In this document: positions 16,358 to 23,553 of the stretch, piece after piece
How positions within the stretch are numbered: the first letter of the stretch is position 1
Layout: every line of letters starts with the position of its first letter
Assembly: GCF_002128425.1 (NCBI RefSeq)
Contig: NZ_NESS01000021.1
Location: 1 to 39,091, forward strand
Direction of reading: 5' to 3'
Source of the DNA: Gottfriedia acidiceleris
GTDB taxonomy: Bacteria > Bacillota > Bacilli > Bacillales > Bacillaceae_G
DNA length: 39,091 bases
Notes under the pieces: generated by a model
The model's database searches: none
What the model was told of the DNA's origin: nothing
The model's input: only the letters and a program-made list of their open reading frames with translations
Program-made: the position numbers and the translations under genes

Positions 16358-17254
16358 CTAATTTAAAGTTAACATTAAAGCTTCTTTTAAGGATGGGAAT
16401 TGAAAGTTATAATTAGTTTGAATGGCTATAGAAGGCATAACTTTTTGACCTTCTAAAACTAGCATACTCATTTCACCTAGTAATAATTGAAGGGCAAAAT
16501 CTGGAACTTTCATTTTATTTGGTCGATGTAAAGCTGCTGAAAGGTATCTGCTAAACTCGTTCATTGTTACTGGATTAGGTGACACTAAATTGATTGGTCC
16601 ACTAATTTCAGGAGTTTTTATCAAATGAAGTATTAGTCCAACTACATCCTTTTCATGAATCCAAGATATCCATTGAGTACCTTTTCCGACTGGACCACCA
16701 ATAAATAATTTATAAGGCAAAATCATTTTTGGAAGTGCTCCACCGTTTAATCCTAAAACAAGACCAAATCTAGCGAGAATAGTCCGAATCCCCAGTTCTT
16801 CAGCTTTTTTGGCAACAGTTTCCCATTCTCTTACAGTTGATGCTAAAAAATCATTTGAAATAGGCTTGTCATGTTCATTAAAAGTTATTGATTCCGAGGT
16901 TCCATAAAACCCTATTGCACTAGCATTAATAAAAAGGTTTGGACGATGGGCTTGTCTTTCAAACCATGTAATTAGAATATTTGTTGATTCAATACGACTT
17001 TGTAGAATTTTGTCTTTTAATTGTTTAGTCCATCTACCGCTGTTGATTGATTCACCAGCTAAGTTAATGACTATGTCAATGGACTCCCCAAATGAATTAG
17101 AGGTGAATTGATCCCAATTAATATAAGTAATAAATGGATTAGATGATGTTCTTATATTTCTTGTGATAATATAACATTGATATTCATGTCGAATAAATTC
17201 ATTTATTAATTGAGATCCAATAAACCCTGTACCGCCTGTAAGAAGAATCTTCAT
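16358..17254 (-). CDS. yfhF: TIGR01777-type epimerase/oxidoreductase YfhF
   Basis: A 298-residue NAD(P)-binding protein of the extended short-chain dehydrogenase superfamily, TIGR01777 group (E. coli YfcH, B. subtilis YfhF). The Rossmann loop TGGTGFIGSQL is at residues 7-17; INLAGESINSGRW, the INASAIGFYG segment and the late LGEMSMLVLEGQKVMPS signature are typical of this group. The physiological reaction is unknown. AAGGAGA precedes the ATG. It is divergent from recX (79 bases between starts), as in B. subtilis, and forms an operon with the amidohydrolase here. Confidence 0.92.
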   Translation of the reverse strand: MKILLTGGTGFIGSQLINEFIRHEYQCYIITRNIRTSSNPFITYINWDQFTSNSFGESIDIVINLAGESINSGRWTKQLKDKILQSRIESTNILITWFERQAHRPNLFINASAIGFYGTSESITFNEHDKPISNDFLASTVREWETVAKKAEELGIRTILARFGLVLGLNGGALPKMILPYKLFIGGPVGKGTQWISWIHEKDVVGLILHLIKTPEISGPINLVSPNPVTMNEFSRYLSAALHRPNKMKVPDFALQLLLGEMSMLVLEGQKVMPSIAIQTNYNFQFPSLKEALMLTLN

Positions 17255-17333
17255 CCACGCATCTCCTTAATTCATAATATGATATTATTATTTTTATGTG
17301 TATATAAAAACAAAATTTATTTTGAGGTAAATT

Positions 17334-18149
17334 ATGTCTATTATTACGAAAATTCAAGTTCAAAAATTAAATAAAGAACGATTTAATATTTACACAGATA
17401 GTGGTAAAGGTGAAGAGTATGCGTTTAGTGTAGATGCTGATACTCTTGTTAAATTTAACATAAAAAAAGGTCAATCATTTGAGCCATTTGAACTAGAAGA
17501 AATATTAAATGCGGATCAACTAAGAAAAGCATATCTTTCAAGTATTGTTTATTTATCTCGAATGATGAGAACAAAAAAAGAAATTGAACAATATTTAACA
17601 AAACAAGAATTCTCAATTGATACAATACAAACTACAATTATTCGACTTTTAGAAGAAGGATATATTAACGAAGAAAAATACGCTGAAAGTTATGTCCGCA
17701 CGTCTATTAATACGACGTTGAAAGGACCATCAATCATTAAGAATGAATTAATTGCAAAAGGTATTCACAATTCTGTAATAGAGAAAAGCTTAGTTTTATT
17801 TTCAAAAGATAAACAAATTCAACATGCTATTTCACTTTGCCAAAAAAAGGTTTCTGCACTTTCGAAGTACTCAACAAATCAGAAAAAGGCAAAACTGGAA
17901 GAACTTCTGAGAAGAAAAGGATATTCTTCTAATATCACTTTGATTGCAATTGAAGAAACACAGTATGAAAGTGAAGAAGATGATGAATTAGAAGCCCTGT
18001 TAATACAGGCTAGAAAAGCGAAAAAGAAATATGAAAAATTAAGTGGCTGGGAATATAATCAAAAAATGAAAACAGTATTATTTCGAAAAGGTTTCCCTAT
18101 CGATCTAATTGAAAAAGCAATTTTAATTTTAGAAGAGGAAGAAAACTAA
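17334..18149 (+). CDS. recX: Recombination regulator RecX
   Basis: RecX binds RecA filaments and limits or tunes strand exchange. The 271-residue length fits the long Bacillus form. The protein is mostly charged helices with the repeating RecX three-helix units (KEIEQYLTKQEF, IIRLLEEGYINEEKYAESYVR, KGPSIIKNELIAKGI, then two further copies ending FRKGFPIDLIEKAI). The ATG follows TTGAGGTAAATT. It is divergent from yfhF, as in B. subtilis. After the stop there is no simple terminator but a 130-180 bp folded repeat element. Confidence 0.93.
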   Translation: MSIITKIQVQKLNKERFNIYTDSGKGEEYAFSVDADTLVKFNIKKGQSFEPFELEEILNADQLRKAYLSSIVYLSRMMRTKKEIEQYLTKQEFSIDTIQTTIIRLLEEGYINEEKYAESYVRTSINTTLKGPSIIKNELIAKGIHNSVIEKSLVLFSKDKQIQHAISLCQKKVSALSKYSTNQKKAKLEELLRRKGYSSNITLIAIEETQYESEEDDELEALLIQARKAKKKYEKLSGWEYNQKMKTVLFRKGFPIDLIEKAILILEEEEN

Positions 18150-18155
18150 ATTAAT

Positions 18156-18332
18156 TAGACATGTTCAAAATAATTGATTTCAGACTGATTTCAAGCGCTT
18201 GTCTTTCGAGCGTGAAGCTTGGTGAGGAGCGGAGTTACCTTAGATGGTAATGAGCACCGCTCAACAGGCGAAGTAACGAAGAAAGCGAGCGTTTGTCAAC
18301 AGTCTGAGACTAAAACAATTGGTTGTCTGTTA
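18156..18332. repeat. Folded intergenic repeat-like element after recX
   Basis: A palindromic, relatively GC-rich island in AT-rich surroundings. Nested pairings: TCAGACTG (18180-18187) with CAGTCTGA (18300-18307); CAAGCGCT (18192-18199) with AGCGTTTG (18288-18295); GAGCGG (18227-18232) with CCGCTC (18257-18262), enclosing TTACC/GGTAA. Outer flanks AGACA and AATTG recur inverted near 18320-18332. It carries no reading frame. The layout resembles mobile intergenic repeats (REP/MITE or bcr types) known in Bacillus genomes. Only one copy is in this window, so the repeat status is inferred. Confidence 0.55.
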
Positions 18333-18380
18333 TTAGCTTGATATAATAAATATATCTAAATGATTTAGAGGAGACTTAAA

Positions 18381-18704
18381 ATGGAAATTCCAAAACGATA
18401 TAGTGACTTAACAAAAGATGAATTAGTTCAAGAAATCAGCAATTTGAATCATCAAGCTAGAAAAGCTGAACAAATGGATATGATCAATGAACTTGAAGTT
18501 ATACTTCGTAAAAAAACGATGGCTCAATCATATTTATTAGACGCAAGTCAATTTATTCCTGGCGAGCAATATGAATTAATTGAAGAACCTGGTGTATTAT
18601 TTATGATCACATATATGAATGGTATTTTTGCTTGGGGTCATAAAAGCACTAGTGAAGAAGAAATAGGAATTCCAATCGCATTATTAAAGAAACCAGGGAT
18701 GTAA
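18381..18704 (+). CDS. yfhH: YfhH family protein (DUF1811)
   Basis: A 107-residue protein closely matching B. subtilis YfhH: RYSDLTKDELVQEI, then ARKAEQMDMINELEVILRKK and a C-terminal beta part PGEQYELIEEPGVLFMITYM followed by NGIFAWGH. The family has a known fold (helical hairpin followed by a small SH3-like barrel) but no established function. The ATG follows TTAGAGGAGACTT. It sits downstream of recX as in other bacilli, with its own ribosome site and after the folded element. The stop codon lies inside a hairpin shared with convergent sspK. Confidence 0.9.
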   Translation: MEIPKRYSDLTKDELVQEISNLNHQARKAEQMDMINELEVILRKKTMAQSYLLDASQFIPGEQYELIEEPGVLFMITYMNGIFAWGHKSTSEEEIGIPIALLKKPGM

Positions 18705-18715
18705 AAACCCTGGTT
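18691..18715 (-). terminator. Hairpin between convergent yfhH and sspK
   Basis: AACCAGGG (18691-18698) pairs with CCCTGGTT (18708-18715). On the minus strand it is followed by TCTTTAATAA, giving a weak terminator for sspK; on the plus strand the following AATTTACT is a poor U-tract. The stem overlaps the yfhH stop codon. Confidence 0.6.
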
Positions 18716-18721
18716 AATTTA

Positions 18722-18877
18722 CTACTCATCACGATTACTTTTTGCCATACGATCTTGTGGATTTGTATTAATGCTCCCATTGGGACGTTTAGAAGCATTT
18801 TGTGATTTGTAATCTATATTACCATCTATAGCCATATCATGTTTTTGTTTTGAAAAACGTTCACTTTTTGTTGTCAT
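18722..18877 (-). CDS. sspK: Small acid-soluble spore protein K
   Basis: A 51-residue hydrophilic peptide whose C-terminal half carries the SspK signature NASKRPNGSINTNPQDRMAK; the family motif is ASKRxxGxINxxPQERM. SspK is a minor spore protein made in the forespore. The ATG follows AGGGGGT at seven bases. It lies between yfhH and yfhJ and reads in the opposite direction to both. In B. subtilis sspK is transcribed by sigma-G; I could not identify a convincing sigma-G promoter here. The upstream region holds a cluster of TGATGA/TCATCA half-sites. Confidence 0.85.
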   Translation of the reverse strand: MTTKSERFSKQKHDMAIDGNIDYKSQNASKRPNGSINTNPQDRMAKSNRDE

Positions 18878-18994
18878 TCTTATTACCCCCTAGTGAATAA
18901 AACTAATTGATGAAATGAACCATCATCAATATGATGACCATTTTGAATTCAGATATGATTATATTAAATGTTTAAAAATTGGAAGGTGTAATTT

Positions 18995-19273
18995 ATGGAG
19001 AAATATTTAGAGCAATTAACTGAGCTATTACTTAAAGAAAATAGCCATTTAACATATTCGCAAGCAAAAATATGGGTTGAATGGCTATGGGAAGATTTTG
19101 AAGCAACTTATGCTAAGGCTGGAGAATATCATGGAGAACAAATGTCTAAAAAGGTTGTTCAACAATTTATTTTCCAATATGGAAAATATTTGCATGAAAC
19201 AGATATAAAAATTGCAAAGCCACCTGGTTTAGAAATTATAGAAACGAAAGAGAAGGATAATCTTCTTCATTAA
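18995..19273 (+). CDS. yfhJ: YfhJ family protein (WVELL motif)
   Basis: A 92-residue acidic, helical protein of the YfhJ family, named for the WVELL-type motif seen here as KIWVEWLWEDFEATYAKAG, followed by KKVVQQFIFQYGKYLHE. It has no signal peptide or membrane segment. Function unknown. The ATG follows GGAAGGTG. The order yfhH-sspK-yfhJ-yfhP is close to B. subtilis. It is monocistronic with a good terminator right after the stop. Confidence 0.88.
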   Translation: MEKYLEQLTELLLKENSHLTYSQAKIWVEWLWEDFEATYAKAGEYHGEQMSKKVVQQFIFQYGKYLHETDIKIAKPPGLEIIETKEKDNLLH

Positions 19274-19279
19274 TTAAAC

Positions 19280-19316
19280 AACCCCTTAGCAAAAAAATTG
19301 CTAAGGGTTATTTTTT
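19280..19316 (+). terminator. Terminator after yfhJ
   Basis: AACCCCTTAGCAA (19280-19292) pairs with TTGCTAAGGGTT (19298-19309) with one bulged C, followed by ATTTTTTG. Confidence 0.88.
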
Positions 19317-19357
19317 GATTAACGCATGTTCTTTCATTAAATAATTCATTTCAAGAT

Positions 19358-20329
19358 TTATACTTTTAGTTTTTTTTGTAATTTTTTCTCACTAAAGATC
19401 CAGCCAGTGAATGAACTGATAATATTATGTTCATAGTCGAATTTGACTACTGCAACAAACGGGTAGTAAGTTTCTGTTCTGTACCTTAGATCGATTAGTC
19501 TTAGTTCTTTATGGTCGTCATGTCCAATCAATTCCCAAATGTAAACTGGTGAAAATGCTAGAAATGATTTAACGTTATCGTCTTTAAAGGCTGCTTTTAC
19601 GTCTTCAATTACTGGTAAAGGAATTCTTTTAAATACGTCGTGGATTTTAAAGATTCTTTTCTTTATTTTGCCAACGTAATGATGAGAATCTGTACTTGCT
19701 ACAATATGATAATGAGTGTATTTTATAGAAGGTGAAACATAGACACGTTTTACATCTGGTAATTTTTTTGTGACTGTTTGAATTACGATTTGTTTTTGTC
19801 GATATCTAAATGCATAGTAAAAAATCATAATGAAATAGAGCATGACGCAGATAGGACCAGCTCTAAAATGAAAAATAACAAAAGGAACTCCAACTAAATG
19901 GATTGCAAAAATAATTGGATCGAAGGTGTTTATGATACCAAAAGCAATCCAACGTTTTGAAAATGGCCTTAGTGCTTGGGTTCCGTAGGCATTAAATAAA
20001 TCAACAAATACGTGCACACTGACTGCCAAGAAAGACCAGAATAAATAGAGCCCAAAGTGTTCTCTATTATTAAATAATGTCATGAGGGCAGAAAGTGATA
20101 ATGTCCATAAAATGACTGCTGGAATTGAATGCGTAATTCCACGATGATGTTTTAAATATTTTGCGTTATTTCTTAATTTTAATATCGTGTCACTGTCAGG
20201 TAATTGTGATCCGATGATTGTTGTTAATAAGAGTGAGTTTGTCAAATGTGGGTCATGTAGGACAATTGGACTCAGGGTTGCTAATCCGCCAAGTGTAAAT
20301 CCCATTACAAGATGAGTACCAGTATCCAT
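19358..20329 (-). CDS. yfhP: Membrane-bound metal-dependent hydrolase YfhP
   Basis: A 323-residue membrane protein of the YdjM/YfhP group of the LexA-binding, inner membrane-associated putative hydrolases. The N-terminal half has several hydrophobic segments and the conserved acidic/His pairs: HLVMG, GSQLPDSDTI, HHRGITHS and VHVFVDLFNAYGTQ, which look like a metal site at the membrane. The C-terminal third is soluble (about residues 205-323). In B. subtilis YfhP has been described as a negative regulator acting on yfhQ-sspE region genes; whether that holds here is unknown. The ATG follows GGGAGGA. It is divergent from mutY with 86 bases between. Confidence 0.88.
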   Translation of the reverse strand: MDTGTHLVMGFTLGGLATLSPIVLHDPHLTNSLLLTTIIGSQLPDSDTILKLRNNAKYLKHHRGITHSIPAVILWTLSLSALMTLFNNREHFGLYLFWSFLAVSVHVFVDLFNAYGTQALRPFSKRWIAFGIINTFDPIIFAIHLVGVPFVIFHFRAGPICVMLYFIMIFYYAFRYRQKQIVIQTVTKKLPDVKRVYVSPSIKYTHYHIVASTDSHHYVGKIKKRIFKIHDVFKRIPLPVIEDVKAAFKDDNVKSFLAFSPVYIWELIGHDDHKELRLIDLRYRTETYYPFVAVVKFDYEHNIISSFTGWIFSEKKLQKKLKV

Positions 20330-20415
20330 TTAGTTCCTCCCTTTACTTACCCTTTTAATTTTTATAGTATTGACTATTAACAAAAACATATAGATGTTAG
20401 AGAAAGGTATAAGTT

Positions 20416-21513
20416 ATGAATAATGATTTAATTAAGACATTAGAAGTTTTCCCCAAAAATGACTTTAAAAATAATTTAGTTAATTGGTTTTTAGCAGAAC
20501 GGAGAGATTTACCTTGGAGAAAGAATAAAGACCCATATCGAGTTTGGGTTTCAGAAATAATGCTTCAGCAAACACGTGTAGATACAGTAATTCCTTTTTA
20601 TAATAAGTTTATGCAAAATTTCCCTACCATTGCTGACTTGGCGAATGCCGAGGAAGAAAAAGTATTAAAAGCATGGGAAGGGCTTGGTTATTATTCTAGA
20701 GCTAGAAATTTGCAATCAGCTGTACGTGAAGTTCATGAAGAGTATTCAGGGAAAGTACCAGATACGCCGGAATTAATAAGCAAATTAAAAGGCGTAGGAC
20801 CATATACTGCTGGAGCTATCCTTAGTATTGCTTATGGTAAACCAGAGCCAGCGGTTGATGGAAATGTAATGAGGGTATTATCTAGAATATTAACAATTTG
20901 GGAGGACATTGGTGTACCTAAAAACCGAAAAATCTTTGAACAAGCTGTAAGAGCATTAATTAGTCATGAAGATCCATCTGCTTTTAATCAAGGTTTAATG
21001 GAGCTTGGTGCACTTATTTGTACCCCAACAAATCCTGCATGTTTACTATGCCCTGTTAGGGAACAATGTTTAGCTTTCGATACTGGAGTCGTTACAGAGT
21101 TACCTATAAAAAGCAAAAAGAAGGCACCAAAACCAATTAATTTAGTAGTTGGTGTCATTAAGAATAAAGATAATCAATATTTAATTCAACAAAGACCTTC
21201 TAGTGGGTTACTTGCAAATATGTGGGAATTTCCAACTGCTGAATTACAATCAACGATGTTATCTAAAAGTGATACACTTAGCTTTTTCTTAAATCAAGAA
21301 TCTCAATTAGTAATTGAAGGGCTATCTTATCAATTTAATATTGAACATGTTTTTTCACATCTTGTATGGAAAATGGATGTTTACGTTGGAGAAGCAATAA
21401 ATGAGGGTAGTTTATCAAGTAATCAGAAATGGGTTACATTAGACGAGTGTAAAGAGCTGCCGTTTCCGGTAGTGCATCAAAAAATTTATCAGCAAATCGA
21501 AAAACTTCAGTAA
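20416..21513 (+). CDS. mutY: A/G-specific adenine glycosylase
   Basis: Removes adenine mispaired with 8-oxoguanine in base-excision repair. Domains in order: the HhH-GPD glycosylase with MLQQTRVDTVIPFY, GLGYYSRA, the helix-hairpin-helix LKGVGPYTAGA and the catalytic Asp in PAVDGNVMRV; a [4Fe-4S] loop with C-x6-C-x2-C-x5-C (CTPTNPACLLCPVREQC); and a C-terminal NUDIX-like domain for 8-oxoG recognition from about residue 235. The 365-residue length is normal. The ATG follows GAAAGGTATAAGTT. It is followed by a strong terminator. Confidence 0.96.
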   Translation: MNNDLIKTLEVFPKNDFKNNLVNWFLAERRDLPWRKNKDPYRVWVSEIMLQQTRVDTVIPFYNKFMQNFPTIADLANAEEEKVLKAWEGLGYYSRARNLQSAVREVHEEYSGKVPDTPELISKLKGVGPYTAGAILSIAYGKPEPAVDGNVMRVLSRILTIWEDIGVPKNRKIFEQAVRALISHEDPSAFNQGLMELGALICTPTNPACLLCPVREQCLAFDTGVVTELPIKSKKKAPKPINLVVGVIKNKDNQYLIQQRPSSGLLANMWEFPTAELQSTMLSKSDTLSFFLNQESQLVIEGLSYQFNIEHVFSHLVWKMDVYVGEAINEGSLSSNQKWVTLDECKELPFPVVHQKIYQQIEKLQ

Positions 21514-21519
21514 TGACAA

Positions 21520-21545
21520 AAAACCAACATTGTGTTGGTTTTTTG
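21520..21545 (+). terminator. Terminator after mutY
   Basis: AAAACCAACA (21520-21529) pairs with TGTTGGTTTT (21533-21542) over a 3-base loop, with further T residues. Confidence 0.9.
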
Positions 21546-21560
21546 TGTTATAAAATAACC

Positions 21561-21785
21561 TTAATCAATAGTAGGACGAGTACCACTAGTCCAGTCTGCT
21601 TCATTTCTATGAAGACCACCACGAGATTCAATTTCTTTTATAATTTCTTTTTGCATTGTGCTACCTTCAATATTTAAATAACCAGTAATTTGCTGAAATG
21701 AATGATGATAGTATTCCAATTCACTATCTTTCCACTGAGTTTTTGGAGTCATTGATAATTCTGAAAGATCTCTGCCAACGTACAT
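21561..21785 (-). CDS. yfhS: YfhS-like small protein
   Basis: A 74-residue hydrophilic protein (MYVGRDLSELSMTPKTQWKD at the start, ESRGGLHRNEADWTSGTRP near the end). It resembles B. subtilis YfhS, which occupies the same place beside mutY, and is widespread in spore-formers but uncharacterised; the symbol is taken from position and remembered similarity. The ATG follows AAGGAGGT. It converges with mutY, whose terminator lies in the 47-base gap. No motif or membrane segment is visible. Confidence 0.75.
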   Translation of the reverse strand: MYVGRDLSELSMTPKTQWKDSELEYYHHSFQQITGYLNIEGSTMQKEIIKEIESRGGLHRNEADWTSGTRPTID

Positions 21786-21916
21786 AAAATACCTCCTTAT
21801 AATTTCTTCTCATAGTTTTCCACTGAGATGGTTCATTAAACAAATTAATTAAGTAAAATTTTTTTACATATTCCACCGATTAATGGACATCATATTATTC
21901 GTGGAGGTGATAAATC

Positions 21917-22222
21917 ATGAACAACAACAACAAACAATTTAATGCTGGCAAAACAGCATCTGGAACTAACATTGGTAAAGTAAGACAACAAAACCAAGGT
22001 TTTGGACAAGAGTTTTCAAGTGAAACTGATGTTCAAGCAGTTAAACAAGCAAATGCACAATCTACTCAAAATGCTGCTGCTTCTAAAAACTTTGGACAAC
22101 AAAACCAAAGTTTTGGAACAGAGTTTGCAAGTGAAACTGATGTTCAAGCTGTAAGAGAAGCAAATGCACAATCTGCTCAAAAATCTGCTTCTAAAAACTT
22201 TGGACAACAAAACCAACAATAA
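21917..22222 (+). CDS. sspE: Gamma-type small acid-soluble spore protein
   Basis: A 101-residue Gln/Asn-rich spore storage protein, degraded by the Gpr protease at germination to supply amino acids. It has the family repeats: two copies of a segment with the Gpr recognition sites EFSSE (32-36) and EFASE (69-73), each preceded by QQNQxFG and followed by TDVQAVxxANAQS; a partial third KNFGQQNQQ ends the protein. The repeat is also present in the DNA, with blocks around 21986, 22091 and 22198. The ribosome site GGAGGTGA precedes the ATG. It is expected to be forespore-specific (sigma-G) as in B. subtilis, but I could not place a promoter with correct spacing. Confidence 0.93.
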   Translation: MNNNNKQFNAGKTASGTNIGKVRQQNQGFGQEFSSETDVQAVKQANAQSTQNAAASKNFGQQNQSFGTEFASETDVQAVREANAQSAQKSASKNFGQQNQQ

Positions 22223-22274
22223 TATTCTAAAAAGAAAATACTAGAAGTGCGCTGTTGATGAGTGGATAGTGAGT

Positions 22275-22289
22275 AAAGTAACTTACTTT
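22275..22289. other. 15-bp perfect palindrome in the sspE 3' region
   Basis: AAAGTAA-C-TTACTTT lies within the 130-base stretch between the sspE stop and its terminator, and is framed by GATGA and TCATC, which can extend the fold. It could be an RNA stem or a protein site. Confidence 0.35.
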
Positions 22290-22350
22290 CAATATTCATC
22301 TTCCTGTCTGATGAGAGATCATGCAGTCTAGTTGTTATAAAGAACGTTCA

Positions 22351-22383
22351 AAAAGAGCACCCTTATATTAAGGGTGCTCTTTT
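22351..22383. terminator. Strong terminator after sspE
   Basis: A perfect 15-bp stem, AAAAGAGCACCCTTA (22351-22365) with its complement (22369-22383), with a 3-base loop and T-rich ends on both strands. Confidence 0.9.
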
Positions 22384-22529
22384 ACCTACGTGTAAATTAA
22401 GTCCTACCTTTTAAATCCGCATAGAATTATTAATTTCTTCTCAATAGTCAAATATCGTCAAATGTAGTCAAAGGGATTATGTTAGTTTTCAAGAAATAGT
22501 GTAATAATGAAATAAGGATGGTGAATGGT

Positions 22530-22787
22530 ATGCAAGTATTCGATGAATTGGTAAGTCGTCAGCTTGAAACAATGGATCAATTAATAAAGATTCAAGAAGA
22601 AATTGAACGATGTCAAGAAATTGAAAACCAACTATTTGAATTAGAGGATTTATCAAAGTTGTCTTCTATTCAAGATGAAATACATATAATGAGATCTGAA
22701 TTAAAAGCTATCCAAGACACCTTTTTATTACAAACACAGCAAATTATTAAATCTTTTTCAGATGAAAGAAAAATTGCATTAAAATAA
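22530..22787 (+). CDS. ygaB: YgaB-like coiled-coil protein
   Basis: An 85-residue protein (MQVFDELVSRQLETMDQLIK at the N-terminus) made almost wholly of charged heptad-like helix, with EEIERCQEIENQLFELEDL and DEIHIMRSELKAIQDTF suggesting a coiled coil. It matches the position and style of ygaB between sspE and ygaC. The start is set at the ATG at 22530, six bases after the GGATGGTG ribosome site; an in-frame ATG at 22518 is part of that site. Function unknown. Confidence 0.72.
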   Translation: MQVFDELVSRQLETMDQLIKIQEEIERCQEIENQLFELEDLSKLSSIQDEIHIMRSELKAIQDTFLLQTQQIIKSFSDERKIALK

Positions 22788-22850
22788 AAAAACAATGGAG
22801 CATTTTACCAAATTAAACGCCCTTTTGTTTAAAAATGGATAAGAACTAGT

Positions 22851-22856
22851 TATAAT
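22851..22856 (+). promoter_or_regulatory. -10 box (TATAAT) upstream of ntdP
   Basis: A perfect TATAAT sits 62 bases before the ntdP start. The -35 is unclear: TTTAAA is at the 17-base spacing and TTGTTT at 20 bases. Confidence 0.45.
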
Positions 22857-22917
22857 AGAAGTGTAAAGTATAAATAAAGTGTTGAAATGCGTCCACACTA
22901 GAAAGAAGGGAGAAACA

Positions 22918-23448
22918 ATGAACGTTCCCAAACCAGGAGAAAAAATACAGATACATAGCTACAAACATAATGGACATATTCATCGTATATGGGAAGAGAC
23001 AACCATTTTAAAAGGGACGCAGCAGTTAGTAATTGGCGCAAATGATCGCACGCTTGTAACTGAATCGGACGGTAGAACATGGGTTACACGAGAGCCAGCA
23101 ATTTGTTACTTTGATATGGATTATTGGTTTAATGTCATTGGCATGATTAGAGAAGATGGAGTCTATTATTACTGTAATATTAGCTCACCATTCGTCTTTG
23201 AAGATGGTGCCATTAAGTATATTGACTATGATTTAGATATTAAAGTTTTTCCAGATATGACTTACGTGCTGTTAGATGAAGATGAATATGAGAATCATCG
23301 ACAAATAATGAATTATCCTCCTATAATTGACCCAATCTTAAAAAAGAACTTAGGTTATTTAAAGGAATTAATTCATCAACGAAAAGGGCCGTTTGCTACC
23401 GATTTTATAGATAATTGGTATGAACGATTCTTAATGTATCGTGATTAA
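22918..23448 (+). CDS. ntdP: Nucleoside tri- and diphosphate phosphatase (DUF402, YgaC)
   Basis: A 176-residue DUF402 protein. The S. aureus member of this family has been shown to hydrolyse nucleoside tri- and diphosphates, and B. subtilis YgaC is its homologue. The family core is visible: [20 protein letters not shown], the [10 protein letters not shown] segment, [15 protein letters not shown] with clustered Asp residues for metal binding, and the late [15 protein letters not shown] with a Trp-Tyr-Glu-Arg end. The start at 22918 follows AGAAGGGAG; the frame is open further upstream but without a ribosome site. It is followed by a terminator and then ygaD. Confidence 0.93.
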   Translation: MNVPKPGEKIQIHSYKHNGHIHRIWEETTILKGTQQLVIGANDRTLVTESDGRTWVTREPAICYFDMDYWFNVIGMIREDGVYYYCNISSPFVFEDGAIKYIDYDLDIKVFPDMTYVLLDEDEYENHRQIMNYPPIIDPILKKNLGYLKELIHQRKGPFATDFIDNWYERFLMYRD

Positions 23449-23450
23449 TC

Positions 23451-23530
23451 GAAACTGTTGAGCGGGCTTTAATCTTTTGAGAATCAATCTTCTCAAAAAG
23501 ATAAATTCTTATGCTCAACAGTTTCTTTTT
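23451..23530 (+). terminator. Large two-tier terminator after ntdP
   Basis: GAAACTGTTGAGC (23451-23463) pairs with GCTCAACAGTTTC (23513-23525) before TTTTT; an inner stem ATCTTTTGAGAA with TTCTCAAAAAGAT fills the loop. Confidence 0.88.
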
Positions 23531-23553
23531 GAATGATATGAAAGGATGAAAAT

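Noticed and set aside
21840-21916. Sigma-G promoter for sspE (CATATTA at 21891)
   Set aside because: The -10-like heptamer would start RNA inside the ribosome site and no GHATR-type -35 lies at 18 bases.
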